A stretch of DNA of 64,000 bases, taken from positions 1 to 64,000 of the forward strand of contig JALONR010000003.1 in the NCBI GenBank assembly GCA_025454815.1, in the 5' to 3' direction. The notes below the pieces were generated by a model. The model searched no databases and was not told the DNA's origin. It saw only the letters and a program-made list of their open reading frames with translations. How positions within the stretch are numbered: the stretch's first letter is position 1; the number at the start of each line of letters is the position of its first letter. The position numbers were made by a program, and so were the translations under genes. Of the stretch, positions 35,027-43,083 are shown one piece after another. The stretch comes from Bacteroidales bacterium. GTDB taxonomy: Bacteria > Bacteroidota > Bacteroidia > Bacteroidales > VadinHA17.

Positions 35027-38000
35027 ATGAACATAGTTGAAGCTCAAATACTGGAATATTATAGAAAAGTCAAGCTCGCAAACAAGGAAGCAACTAAGAA
35101 AGAAGCCTTTAAAGACTTACTGAATCGTCTATATGCTAAAGACAGCGATATTTTAAAAATCATCGATAAGATAACACTCGGTGCGGAACAAACTATATTC
35201 AATATTCCACGTAGGGATGTACTGCATAAAGGTAGTGCAGACTCCTTATTCAATAAAATCATTATTGAGTTTGAAAATAACCTGAAAGTAACTGGTAAAC
35301 ATGCAAAAGAGCAATTAGCCGGGTATTTGCTTGGCCAATTTAATGAAGGGGAAGGATATAACTTTACGCTTATTGCTTCTGATTTTATTAATTGGAAAGT
35401 ATATTCACCCGACATTACTTGTCTCGATAAGCTTGATGCCATTAATGAAGAGGAGCTAATCCTAAATGAAGTGCAATCGTGCTCTTTTGTTCTGAATGAG
35501 ACAAATGCTGAAGAGTTCTATTATTGGATTGACCGTTTCTTATTCAAGGAAGAAAAACAAAAGGCAACTCTCAGGCGGATTGAGGAAGCCTTTGGTTATC
35601 AAAGCAATGTTTTTATTGAATCATATCGGGAGTTAAAATCATGGTTTAATGAGGCAAAGAAGCAAAGTGAAATCCAAGTATCCTTCGAACAATGGAGTAA
35701 GTTTTTAAGCATAGCATATAGCTCGTTTAACGCTAGCGAAGAGAAATTTCTGATACATACGTATTTGAGTGTCTTCTCGAAGCTCCTGGCATACAAGGTT
35801 GTTTCGAAAGACGATTTTATAGACGATGATGAAATGAAAGCTATCTTGGATGGTAGCATCTTCCAAAGCTATAACATTAGCAATTTCGTTGATAATGACT
35901 TCTTCCATTGGGTGAAGAAAGATCAGAATTTCTTCAGACTGAAAAAAGTGTTCAGGCTTATTACTCAGGAAATATCTGTCTTTGATTTTGAAAATGTCGA
36001 TGAGGATATTTTAAAGGGAGTTTATCAAGAACTTATTGATCTAGATACTCGTCATTCCTTAGGTGAGTACTACACTCCTGATTGGCTCTGTGAACGAATT
36101 GTAAACGAATTCTCATTTTCGACAACAGATAAAATACTTGATCCGGCCTGTGGTAGTGGATCATTTCTAAGAGCTGTTATTCATAATCTTAAGAAAGTAA
36201 ATCCCGGAGTTGAAGTTTATGAATTAAACAACCAAGTGTATGGAATTGATATTCATCCACTATCTGTCCAAATCGCAAAAACTACCTTACTCCTAGCCTT
36301 AGGAAAGGATGTTATTAAATCAAAAAAACCAGTTCACTTAAACGTAATTCTCGCCAATACCCTTCTTGCTCCTGAAGGTGTTCAGAATCTTTGGGGGAAC
36401 CAATTCTCTTTACCTATTGACAAAAAGAAGTACGTTTTAAATACACAAGTATTTGACGATGTTGACCTGTTCGATATTGCTTTAGATATTTGTGAGAAGC
36501 TCTCAGATCAGACATTTGAGAAGCCAAAATTAACTCCTGGGACCTTTACCAAAATTCTCTCTTCCAACTATACCTCCGGCGGACTGAACGAGCAGATAAC
36601 CGAGAGTTTTTATAGCATTTACGAAGGGCTCAAAGATGTTAAAGAAAAAGGAAGAAATGGGATCTGGAAGTTCATAATTCAAAATCTATATAAACCATAC
36701 TTCCTAAAGAGCAAATTTGACTATGTGATTGGAAATCCTCCTTGGTTTACATATAGCTCAATACAGAATGCTGAATATCAGGACATACTTAATGCACTAG
36801 CCGTTAAGTATGAGGTAAAACCTCACAAGATTGCCGATTACCCACATCTCGAAATTGCAGCAATCTTTCTTGCTTATTGTAATAACTACTTTCTTAAGGA
36901 TACGGGAAAGCTAGCCTTCGTATTACCTAGAAGTTTCTTTAATGGCAGTCAACATGATAATACCAGGAGCGGAGCTGCCAAAGGATTCAAGGTTACTAAC
37001 ATATGGGACTTAGCCAGCGTAATCCCATTATTCAATATCCCAAGTTGTGTACTGTTTACTGAAAAGGCTTTTGTCAAAAGGTCATTACCATCAGATGGTC
37101 AAAATGGATTATTATTTGTTGGCAAATTGCCATCACATAACTGCACTTATGAGGAAGCTAAACCTCTGTTGATGGAAACAGACATAATTTTGTTCTATGC
37201 CAAACAAGGAAAGGCAACAGCATATTCAACTCATAAAACTCAAAAACGAGATCGTATAAATCCATACAAAGAAAAATTCAAGCAGGGTGCGACATTGGTT
37301 CCACGTACTCTATATTTTATTGAACTAACGCAAGACCCTCCACCAGACTTTGAGGATCGCACTATCAATATTAAGACTTCAAACCAGGTAATTCCAGAGG
37401 CAAAAACTCCATGGAAAGACCTTTCTCTATCTGGAAGAATCGAAAGTAAGTTTATCTTCAAGACTGCTCTTTCAAGAAGCATTCTGCCATATGCTCTTCT
37501 TCAGCCTGACTATGTGGTTCTTCCAATAACCATTAACAAGGCCTCTGGAAGTATAAAAACTATTACATTACACTCCTCGGAATCTCTGATGCATCAAGGT
37601 TATTTAAATGCATCATCCTGGTTTGGGCAAGTAGAAAAATACTGGGAAACATATAAAACAGAAAAGTCAAGTCGTATGTCAAATATTGGCAGACTTGACT
37701 TCCAAAGAGGTATTTCAGAACAAGATTTAAACTGCCAATTCTTAGTGCTTTATAATGCATCAGCAAAAAATGCAAATGCCACCATATTTAAAAGGAATGA
37801 TTTGGATTTAGAGTTCATCGTAGAAAGTGTTTCATACGTTTACTATACAAATGAGGAGAATGAAGCTTATTATCTAACAGCCATTTTAAATTCGACAGTG
37901 CCAAATGAGCTTATCAAGGATTTTCAAGCCAGAGGTTTGTATGGAGCGAGGCATGTGCATAAAAAAATCCTAGATGTGTACTTTCCTAAATATGATTGTA

Positions 38001-38191
38001 ACGACAACAATCATATGAAATTGGCTGAGCTAAGCAAATTATCACATGGAAAGGCTATGAAGTTTTTACAGGATAAGCCTCCTCATCAAGAGTTAACAGC
38101 AATGCGTCTTGGTCGATTGAGATTGGAAATAAAATCTCACTTAAGTAAAGAATTAAAGGAGATTGATAGAATTGTAAAAAGGATCTTATGA
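35027..38191 (+). CDS. Large N6-adenine DNA methylase (type IIG/ISP-like restriction-modification protein)
   Basis: 1054 residues from the ATG at 35,027 (an in-frame TTG at 34,925, four bases after the nuclease stop, is an alternative start). N-terminal part with KIIIEFENNLKVTGKHAKEQ, resembling the degenerate nuclease-like start of type IIG/ISP proteins. SAM-binding and catalytic motifs: YTPDWLCERI near 347, LDPACGSGSFLRAV near 371 (motif I), IGNPPWFTYSS near 568 (motif IV, N6-adenine). The C-terminal 450 residues would be the target-recognition part, ending in a Lys-rich coiled-coil-like tail. It forms an operon with the preceding nuclease. It would methylate self DNA, while the nuclease or the N-terminal domain cuts foreign DNA. 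Confidence 0.88.
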   Translation: MNIVEAQILEYYRKVKLANKEATKKEAFKDLLNRLYAKDSDILKIIDKITLGAEQTIFNIPRRDVLHKGSADSLFNKIIIEFENNLKVTGKHAKEQLAGYLLGQFNEGEGYNFTLIASDFINWKVYSPDITCLDKLDAINEEELILNEVQSCSFVLNETNAEEFYYWIDRFLFKEEKQKATLRRIEEAFGYQSNVFIESYRELKSWFNEAKKQSEIQVSFEQWSKFLSIAYSSFNASEEKFLIHTYLSVFSKLLAYKVVSKDDFIDDDEMKAILDGSIFQSYNISNFVDNDFFHWVKKDQNFFRLKKVFRLITQEISVFDFENVDEDILKGVYQELIDLDTRHSLGEYYTPDWLCERIVNEFSFSTTDKILDPACGSGSFLRAVIHNLKKVNPGVEVYELNNQVYGIDIHPLSVQIAKTTLLLALGKDVIKSKKPVHLNVILANTLLAPEGVQNLWGNQFSLPIDKKKYVLNTQVFDDVDLFDIALDICEKLSDQTFEKPKLTPGTFTKILSSNYTSGGLNEQITESFYSIYEGLKDVKEKGRNGIWKFIIQNLYKPYFLKSKFDYVIGNPPWFTYSSIQNAEYQDILNALAVKYEVKPHKIADYPHLEIAAIFLAYCNNYFLKDTGKLAFVLPRSFFNGSQHDNTRSGAAKGFKVTNIWDLASVIPLFNIPSCVLFTEKAFVKRSLPSDGQNGLLFVGKLPSHNCTYEEAKPLLMETDIILFYAKQGKATAYSTHKTQKRDRINPYKEKFKQGATLVPRTLYFIELTQDPPPDFEDRTINIKTSNQVIPEAKTPWKDLSLSGRIESKFIFKTALSRSILPYALLQPDYVVLPITINKASGSIKTITLHSSESLMHQGYLNASSWFGQVEKYWETYKTEKSSRMSNIGRLDFQRGISEQDLNCQFLVLYNASAKNANATIFKRNDLDLEFIVESVSYVYYTNEENEAYYLTAILNSTVPNELIKDFQARGLYGARHVHKKILDVYFPKYDCNDNNHMKLAELSKLSHGKAMKFLQDKPPHQELTAMRLGRLRLEIKSHLSKELKEIDRIVKRIL

Positions 38192-38588
38192 TATTAGAAT
38201 GAACTTGTGGTCTAATATTGTTTCATAGGCGTTATAGGAAATTGATATCAAATATCAGATAAATAATGCATTAACAATAAACTTGAGATTCTTAAGCTAG
38301 TTGAATTGTTCTGCGTAAATGGAATTTCTTAAATTTGAATTGAATATAAAAAATGTCATTGAGGAGTAGATAAATAAATAACTGACATACAAGAGATAGC
38401 GTAAGCTAGTATTCTTGCACTGTAAAACCGCCAGTTTTAAATCATCCACAGGAATAGTAGGCAGACGCTCACGTACGGCGTGGGCTTTGCTTATTGTGGA
38501 TGGGGTGCCTGGCGGTACCTACAGGGCAGTAAGATGTAGGTCCACGCTCTTTATGTTTAATAATATGTATCAATAAATCATTTGCATT
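38192..38588. other. 400-bp spacer holding a highly structured segment
   Basis: Apart from the structured element at 38,427-38,547 I see no gene. The first 200 bases are AT-rich and featureless. Confidence 0.5.
38427..38547. ncRNA. Candidate structured RNA of about 120 nt
   Basis: Nested perfect helices. H1: ACCGCCAG (38,427-38,434)/CTGGCGGT (38,509-38,516). H2: CATCCACA (38,443-38,450)/TGTGGATG (38,495-38,502). H3: 38,456-38,473 with 38,479-38,495, an almost continuous stem with one bulge, GU pairs and the loop TACGG. A separate hairpin ACCTACA (38,517-38,523)/TGTAGGT (38,535-38,541) stacks behind it. CCACGC at 38,542-38,547 is complementary to GCGTGG at 38,478-38,483, across the H3 loop side, offering a pseudoknot or an alternative fold. 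It precedes a small membrane-protein gene. The strand of the RNA is uncertain; no strong terminator follows. Confidence 0.6.
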
Positions 38589-38813
38589 ATGAAAAAGTTA
38601 ATTGCGGCTACGATTTTTTTTCTAGCAGCCTTATTTGGTTCAATGGCTATTGGCGGAGGACTTGGTGATATGGGACCTGTTCTTTCATTCTTGAGCGTTA
38701 TGTTGTCATTAGGATTAATGTGGTTTGCAGTTGGGATGTGGAAAGTGTCCAATAAGGGCAAAGGCAACATAGACAATCCTATTGATAATAGTGAAAAGCA
38801 TAGACAAGAATGA
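38589..38813 (+). CDS. Small membrane protein, 74 residues
   Basis: Two hydrophobic helices (LIAATIFFLAALFGSMAI and FLSVMLSLGLMWFAVGM) and a charged tail rich in Asn/Asp/Lys (NKGKGNIDNPIDNSEKH). No family recognised. It starts 42 bases after the structured element at 38,427-38,547, so the RNA could be its leader. Confidence 0.6.
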   Translation: MKKLIAATIFFLAALFGSMAIGGGLGDMGPVLSFLSVMLSLGLMWFAVGMWKVSNKGKGNIDNPIDNSEKHRQE

Positions 38814-38990
38814 ATAGGGCAGACGCCGATTTTTGATTGGAGACTAGAGAGATTTCCCGGTTCAGAAGCCACTTAGGGTAAAATGTCAGATTTCTTCCAA
38901 TGCTTTCCATTTAAAATCTAGAAAAGAAGCATTTATGATTCTTTAACCTGAGGCAGCGATTCCCTAAACCTAGAACATGAGTTTAATTTA

Positions 38991-40079
38991 ATGAATAGAA
39001 TATTGACTTACATTGCAAGAACTATTGAAGGCTATAGCTCGGGTTTTTATCCGAGATTGAAGAAAGTCCTTCAAAGGTCCGGACTAATTCTTCTTATACT
39101 CATTGCCAGCGTACCGACTTTCTTACAGAACGGTGAGTTGAATATAATTATAATTAAATCAGTTGGCATTTTCATAGCCATTACTATTTTATTGTTTTGG
39201 ATTCGCGAGAAGTATTATAAACCTTTTGTGATAATTAATAAGAAGTTTGTAACACCAAATACAGTAAAAGATAGTTTATCGGATTATACGAGGCTTCAGA
39301 CTGAATTCTATGAGGAGCAAAGGATTTCATCCTATAATTCATGTGTAAATTGTACACGAACGAAGCATTGCACTATAAGGTCGAATTATGTAGTTCAATG
39401 CGATCAATATTACGATAGCTTTCAAGAGGAAATGGATAAAAATAGTTACCAGGCACTTGATACTACTCAAGAGCCAGGGAATTTAGAAAATCTCCAATTT
39501 GATAACCCTAACTTTACTGACCCACGTGATGGGAATGAATACAAAACAATAAGAATTGGAAACCAATTATGGTTGGCTGAAAATCTACGTTATATTCCGT
39601 ATGTTAATAAGCAATCGGAAAATGGCGGGATCTGGGTTAATGGGTATTCTGGCAATGATGTTAAAGTCGCCAGTATGACTGAGCAATTTAAAAAATTTGG
39701 CTGCCTCTATTCGATAGAAAACGCTTTTTCCGTTTGTCCCCAAGGTTTTCATTTGCCTTCCAATGATGAATGGCTGACCCTTTTTTATTATTTTGGCGGA
39801 TCAAATTTAGCTGGTAATAGATTAAAAGCTTGCACTGGATGGAAAACAATAACACCACAAATTACGGATGACAGTGGGTTCTCAGCTCTTCCTGGCGGAT
39901 GCCGAACATTTTACGAGTCATTCATTGCTTTTGGCACAGTTGGTTATTGGTGGACCTCTTCAGCAGCCCAAATTAATAAACACTTTTTCATGTGTATTCA
40001 AGACAATCGAAGCACAGCAATTATCCTTCAGAATAAATTCCCAAACAGCGGATTCTCAATTCGGTGCATAAAGGATTAG
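38991..40079 (+). CDS. FISUMP-domain (Fib_succ_major) protein with N-terminal membrane anchor
   Basis: 362 residues. Two membrane helices near residues 31-45 and 53-70 and a Cys-rich segment (SCVNCTRTKHC) precede a C-terminal FISUMP domain from about 177: PRDGNEYKTIRIGNQLWLAENL is the family signature, then CPQGFHLPSNDEWLTL and the final GYWWTSSAAQ...GFSIRCIKD. The family is frequent on Bacteroidota cell surfaces; here the anchor at the N-terminus, rather than a lipobox, is unusual. It is the last gene of the element. Confidence 0.85.
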   Translation: MNRILTYIARTIEGYSSGFYPRLKKVLQRSGLILLILIASVPTFLQNGELNIIIIKSVGIFIAITILLFWIREKYYKPFVIINKKFVTPNTVKDSLSDYTRLQTEFYEEQRISSYNSCVNCTRTKHCTIRSNYVVQCDQYYDSFQEEMDKNSYQALDTTQEPGNLENLQFDNPNFTDPRDGNEYKTIRIGNQLWLAENLRYIPYVNKQSENGGIWVNGYSGNDVKVASMTEQFKKFGCLYSIENAFSVCPQGFHLPSNDEWLTLFYYFGGSNLAGNRLKACTGWKTITPQITDDSGFSALPGGCRTFYESFIAFGTVGYWWTSSAAQINKHFFMCIQDNRSTAIILQNKFPNSGFSIRCIKD

Positions 40080-40189
40080 AAATTTCTATCGTATAGAACT
40101 ATATATTGATCTTCCAAAGATTAAGATCTTTACGTTTTGCGATGTGGTCAATTAAACGAAGAGTAAGGGGCATAATACTCGTATGATTT

Positions 40190-40210
40190 GTGTGCAAATT
40201 GTGTGCAAAT
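40190..40210. promoter_or_regulatory. Arm-type integrase site, right
   Basis: Identical to 22,592-22,612 (two tandem GTGTGCAAAT), 50 bases inside the right attachment site and in the same orientation as the left pair. Confidence 0.7.
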
Positions 40211-40218
40211 GTCTCAAT

Positions 40219-40249
40219 AAAAAAGGAGTCAGAAAAGTTCTAACTCCTT
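40219..40249 (-). terminator. Terminator of tRNA-Pro supplied by the element
   Basis: Reading leftward from the tRNA: AAGGAGT/ACTCCTT with an inner AGAA/TTCT continuation (one mismatch), followed by TTTTTT. It lies between the tRNA 3' end (40,262) and the right arm-type repeat, inside the element. Confidence 0.85.
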
Positions 40250-40259
40250 GATTTTCATA

Positions 40260-40306
40260 TGTCGGGGTAGCAGGATTCGAACCTGCGGCCCTCTGGTCCC
40301 AAACCA
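40260..40306 (-). repeat. Attachment-site copy, right (3' half of the intact tRNA-Pro)
   Basis: Identical to 22,419-22,465. Together with 40,307-40,336 it forms the whole tRNA. Confidence 0.95.
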
Positions 40307-40336
40307 GATGCGCTAACCGGGCTGCGCTATACCCCG
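40262..40336 (-). tRNA. tRNA-Pro (anticodon TGG)
   Basis: Read leftward: acceptor strand CGGGGTA pairs with TACCCCG, a GCGC-type D-arm, anticodon stem TCTGG/CCAGA with loop TTTGGGA (anticodon TGG, proline), and a T-arm with GGTTCGAATCC. 75 nt, CCA not encoded. The 3' half and terminator come from the integrated element, the 5' half from the chromosome. Confidence 0.95.
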
Positions 40337-40524
40337 TAAACCACCTCAGGACCCTTGTACCGACAGTTACGGTCTTTGTTAAAATCCCGTGTTACGGTCA
40401 TATCCTGAAACGGCGATGCAAAAATAGAAAGATTTTCATAACTTCGAACTCCCGGAGGTTTTATTCGCCGAAGGAAAACTATTTGGCACCACGTTTGTTA
40501 AGAGGTAATCAAACAAGAAGGAAA

Positions 40525-41085
40525 ATGAAAAGGAAATTATTAACCATCGCAGCACTGATGGCATTCATAATAGCCCCGGCTATTTCACAGAAATCATTTT
40601 ATGATTTTACGGTTGAAACCATTGACGGCGAACAGTACAGCCTTGCCGAACTCAAGGGGAAGAAGGTTATGATAGTAAATACCGCATCAAAGTGTGGTCA
40701 CACTCCCCAGTACAAGGACCTGGAACTGTTGCACAAGGCATACAAGAACAAAGTCGTTATTATTGGGTTCCCTGCCAATAACTTCATGAACCAGGAACCT
40801 GGCACCAACGAGGAGATAAAGGAATTCTGTGACAGCAAGTATGGGGTTACTTTTCCCATCATGTCAAAAATTTCGGTAAAGGGTAATGATATGCACCCGC
40901 TCTACAGGTGGCTTACCAGCAAGTCGGCAAACGGTGTGCTTGACTCCGAGGTGGCATGGAACTTCCAGAAATACATCATTGATGAGAACGGCAAACTGGT
41001 CGGATTCTTCAAACCTGCTGTCAAGCCTCTCTCTGACGAGGTTGTGAACTGGGTCACCAAGGGAGAATTCACCCAGGCAAAGTAA
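40525..41085 (+). CDS. Exported glutathione-peroxidase-family thiol peroxidase
   Basis: 186 residues from the ATG at 40,525 (AAGGAAA just before it). A signal peptide (MKRKLLTIAALMAFIIAPAIS) leads into a GPx domain: TASKCGHTPQYKDLE holds the peroxidatic Cys, GFPANNFMNQEPG the Gln region and VAWNFQKYIID the Trp/Asn. It is the Cys (not selenocysteine) type, so probably reduced by a thioredoxin-like partner. It acts on peroxides outside the cytosol. A strong terminator follows at 41,107. Confidence 0.9.
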   Translation: MKRKLLTIAALMAFIIAPAISQKSFYDFTVETIDGEQYSLAELKGKKVMIVNTASKCGHTPQYKDLELLHKAYKNKVVIIGFPANNFMNQEPGTNEEIKEFCDSKYGVTFPIMSKISVKGNDMHPLYRWLTSKSANGVLDSEVAWNFQKYIIDENGKLVGFFKPAVKPLSDEVVNWVTKGEFTQAK

Positions 41086-41106
41086 TTCGGGAAAATATCA
41101 GACAAA

Positions 41107-41131
41107 CGGTCGGAATCCCCGGCCGTTTTTT
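41107..41131 (+). terminator. Rho-independent terminator after the peroxidase gene
   Basis: CGGTCGG (41,107-41,113) pairs with CCGGCCG (41,119-41,125) over a 5-base loop (one G-U), followed by TTTTTT. Confidence 0.88.
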
Positions 41132-41140
41132 GTTTTGTGT

Positions 41141-41225
41141 GTGATTCACCCACACATCTGCCACCTGTTGCCTTCAGTGATTCACCCACGCAGCTGCCAC
41201 CTGTTGCCTTCAGTGATGCACCCCC
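41141..41225. repeat. 36-bp tandem repeat, two full copies and one partial
   Basis: Units at 41,141-41,176 and 41,177-41,212 differ at two positions; a third, starting GTGATGCACCC, breaks down near 41,225. Each begins GTGATTCACCCAC and ends TGTTGCCTTCA. It lies in the spacer between the peroxidase terminator and the pyrD-like gene. Confidence 0.85.
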
Positions 41226-41299
41226 GCGACCCTATTTTTGTTGACACCTGTCGAACATTTTGTTTAACTTGGTGTTATACATAAAAAATAAAATACGTC

Positions 41300-42322
41300 A
41301 TGGCAGATCTGAGAACCAAGTACATGGGCATTGAACTGAAAAGCCCGATAATTGCAGGTGCCAGTAACCTGGTGACTGACATCCACAAGCTGCGCAAACT
41401 GGAGGAATCCGGTGTGGCAGCCATTGTTTACAAATCTCTCTTCGAGGAGCAGGTGGAGCTTGAAAACCTTGAACTTTACGAACTGAAGACAGAATACGAG
41501 CACCGTCATGCAGAACAGGTGACCCTGTTTCCCAATTCGCAATCGGTTCCTGAGTCGCCTGACGATTATCTCCTTCACCTCCGGAAGGCAAGGGAAGCTG
41601 TCTCAATTCCCCTGTTTGCCAGCCTGAATGCAGTAAGAGACGAGGTATGGGTTGAGTATGCCTTAAAGGCAGCTGAAACAGGTGTAGACGGACTGGAGCT
41701 GAACTTCTATTCACTGCCTGATGAGTCAGGCAGTGGCCGTGAGTCAATAGAGAAGCAGCAGGTTGAGACTCTTCGCAAGGTAAAGGCTGCCGTGAAGATA
41801 CCGGTGGCAGTGAAGCTGACACCATACTATACCAACACCCTCAGTTTCATTTCAGAGCTTGACAAGGCCGGTGCTGATGCGGTGGTTGTGTTCAACAGAC
41901 TGATCCAGCCTGATATAGACATTTTCGCCGAGCAGCACACGATGCCATACAACCTGAGCAGCAGCGAAGACAACAGGCTTCCGCTGAGATTCACGGGGAT
42001 GCTGCATGGCAACGTGAAAGCATCGGTATGTACATCTACCGGGGTTTATTCTGCCAATGATGTGGTAAAGATGATTCTTGCCGGCGCCGATACAGTGCAG
42101 GTTGTTAGCACCCTTTACCGCAATGGTGTTGAGGTGGTTAAATCGATGAACGAGGAGATTGAGAAATGGATGGAGGGTCATGGTTATTCAAACCTTGGCA
42201 GCTTCCGTGGAAAGCTCTCGATGAAGAGATCAGAGAACAAGCTTCCTTACACCCGGGCGCAGTATATTGACTTCATGCTGAATTCAGGTGATATAATGAA
42301 GAAATACCGTGCGCTGAGCTGA
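41300..42322 (+). CDS. Dihydroorotate-dehydrogenase-like protein
   Basis: 340 residues, FMN-type TIM barrel of the PyrD family: KYMGIELKSPIIAGASNLV start, then IPVAVKLTPYYTNTL, and AGADTVQVVSTLYRNGVEVV as the phosphate-binding end. It belongs to the Bacteroidota group annotated dihydroorotate dehydrogenase-like, which differs from the true pyrimidine enzyme (usually a separate gene), so the substrate is uncertain. It stands alone. Confidence 0.85.
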   Translation: MADLRTKYMGIELKSPIIAGASNLVTDIHKLRKLEESGVAAIVYKSLFEEQVELENLELYELKTEYEHRHAEQVTLFPNSQSVPESPDDYLLHLRKAREAVSIPLFASLNAVRDEVWVEYALKAAETGVDGLELNFYSLPDESGSGRESIEKQQVETLRKVKAAVKIPVAVKLTPYYTNTLSFISELDKAGADAVVVFNRLIQPDIDIFAEQHTMPYNLSSSEDNRLPLRFTGMLHGNVKASVCTSTGVYSANDVVKMILAGADTVQVVSTLYRNGVEVVKSMNEEIEKWMEGHGYSNLGSFRGKLSMKRSENKLPYTRAQYIDFMLNSGDIMKKYRALS

Positions 42323-42343
42323 TGCCTGCTTTTGCGGGGACTA

Positions 42344-42997
42344 TCACCCCCTAATCGCCCTGTTCACCAGCCAGGCGGAAATAGACGAGAGACGGATGGC
42401 CTCCCCAAGGCCGTCCGTTTTTGTCAGCAGCCGGTCGTTACCACGCAGCATGCCGAGGAACAGGAAAGCATAATCTTCGGGCGTGGGGCTGTCTGATTTG
42501 TCACCTGCGTGAGTACCTGCCTTCGGTTCATCAGATTCCGGCGCTCCCTCTTCAGGCATTGCACCTCCGGATGATTCTCTACCCGGAACGTGCCTGCTGA
42601 AAAGAGATACCAGTATCTGCATCTCCGCCTTGTGAAGCTTGTCCCTTAACCTTTCTATCCGGCTGTGTCCCTGGGCAAAATCCCTTATCAAAAGGGGATT
42701 CCGCCGGATAAGGTCTACCAGTCGCCGCGTCCTCTCCTCACCGTACAGGGGAAGGATGACTTCAAGCGGCTCACCTGAACGGGCAAGGATACCCAGAGGT
42801 CCGGTAATATGCCGGATCTCCATTTCAACCACGGCATCATATATCTCAGCCTTATTCCTGAAATACATGTAGACTGTACGCCTGCCGCGCCCGGCAGCGG
42901 CAGCAATTGACTCCATGGTGGTACGTCTGAGACCCACCGTTGCAAACAACCCGGCTGCGACCTCAATGATCATCTCCCGGGTCCCTTTTCTTGTCAT
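42344..42997 (-). CDS. TetR/AcrR-family regulator
   Basis: 217 residues. The N-terminal HTH is clear: TREMIIEVAAGLFATVGLRR, then TTMESIAAAAGRGRRTVYMYF. The ligand part is the TetR_C type; a low-complexity linker (about 150-175, rich in Gly/Glu/Pro) is odd. It is divergent, 86 bases from the M1-peptidase gene, and might control it. Confidence 0.88.
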   Translation of the reverse strand: MTRKGTREMIIEVAAGLFATVGLRRTTMESIAAAAGRGRRTVYMYFRNKAEIYDAVVEMEIRHITGPLGILARSGEPLEVILPLYGEERTRRLVDLIRRNPLLIRDFAQGHSRIERLRDKLHKAEMQILVSLFSRHVPGRESSGGAMPEEGAPESDEPKAGTHAGDKSDSPTPEDYAFLFLGMLRGNDRLLTKTDGLGEAIRLSSISAWLVNRAIRG

Positions 42998-43083
42998 TGC
43001 ACAAAATAAGAAATATGTGCAAAGTTAAGAAAGGGTGGAAATAATGCTTTAATTTTAAACATTTATTCATCAAACTGACTGCA

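Larger units (their letters stand above)
22419..40306. mobile_element. Integrated element in tRNA-Pro(TGG), about 17.9 kb, carrying defence-like cargo
   Basis: A 47-bp exact direct repeat of the tRNA 3' half (22,419-22,465 and 40,260-40,306) marks both ends. The tRNA at the right is whole; the left copy is only its 3' half. A tyrosine recombinase gene begins 160 bases inside the left end and tandem arm-type repeats lie inside both ends. Base composition inside is visibly more AT-rich than on either side. Contents in order: integrase, unknown protein, HTH protein, possible replication protein, decayed DNA, RadC, unknown protein, membrane protein, metallophosphoesterase-NTPase, structured RNAs, nuclease, DNA methylase, small membrane protein, FISUMP protein. 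No relaxase, type IV secretion or phage structural genes are visible, so it would move with helper functions or only by excision. Confidence 0.93.

Noticed and set aside
22419-40306. Prophage or conjugative transposon
   Set aside because: No capsid, tail, terminase, relaxase or type IV secretion genes are visible among its genes, although the decayed stretch at 26.3-27.4 kb might once have held one.
41141-41212. Possible CRISPR repeats of 36 bp
   Set aside because: The two units are directly joined with no spacers and no cas genes exist in the window.
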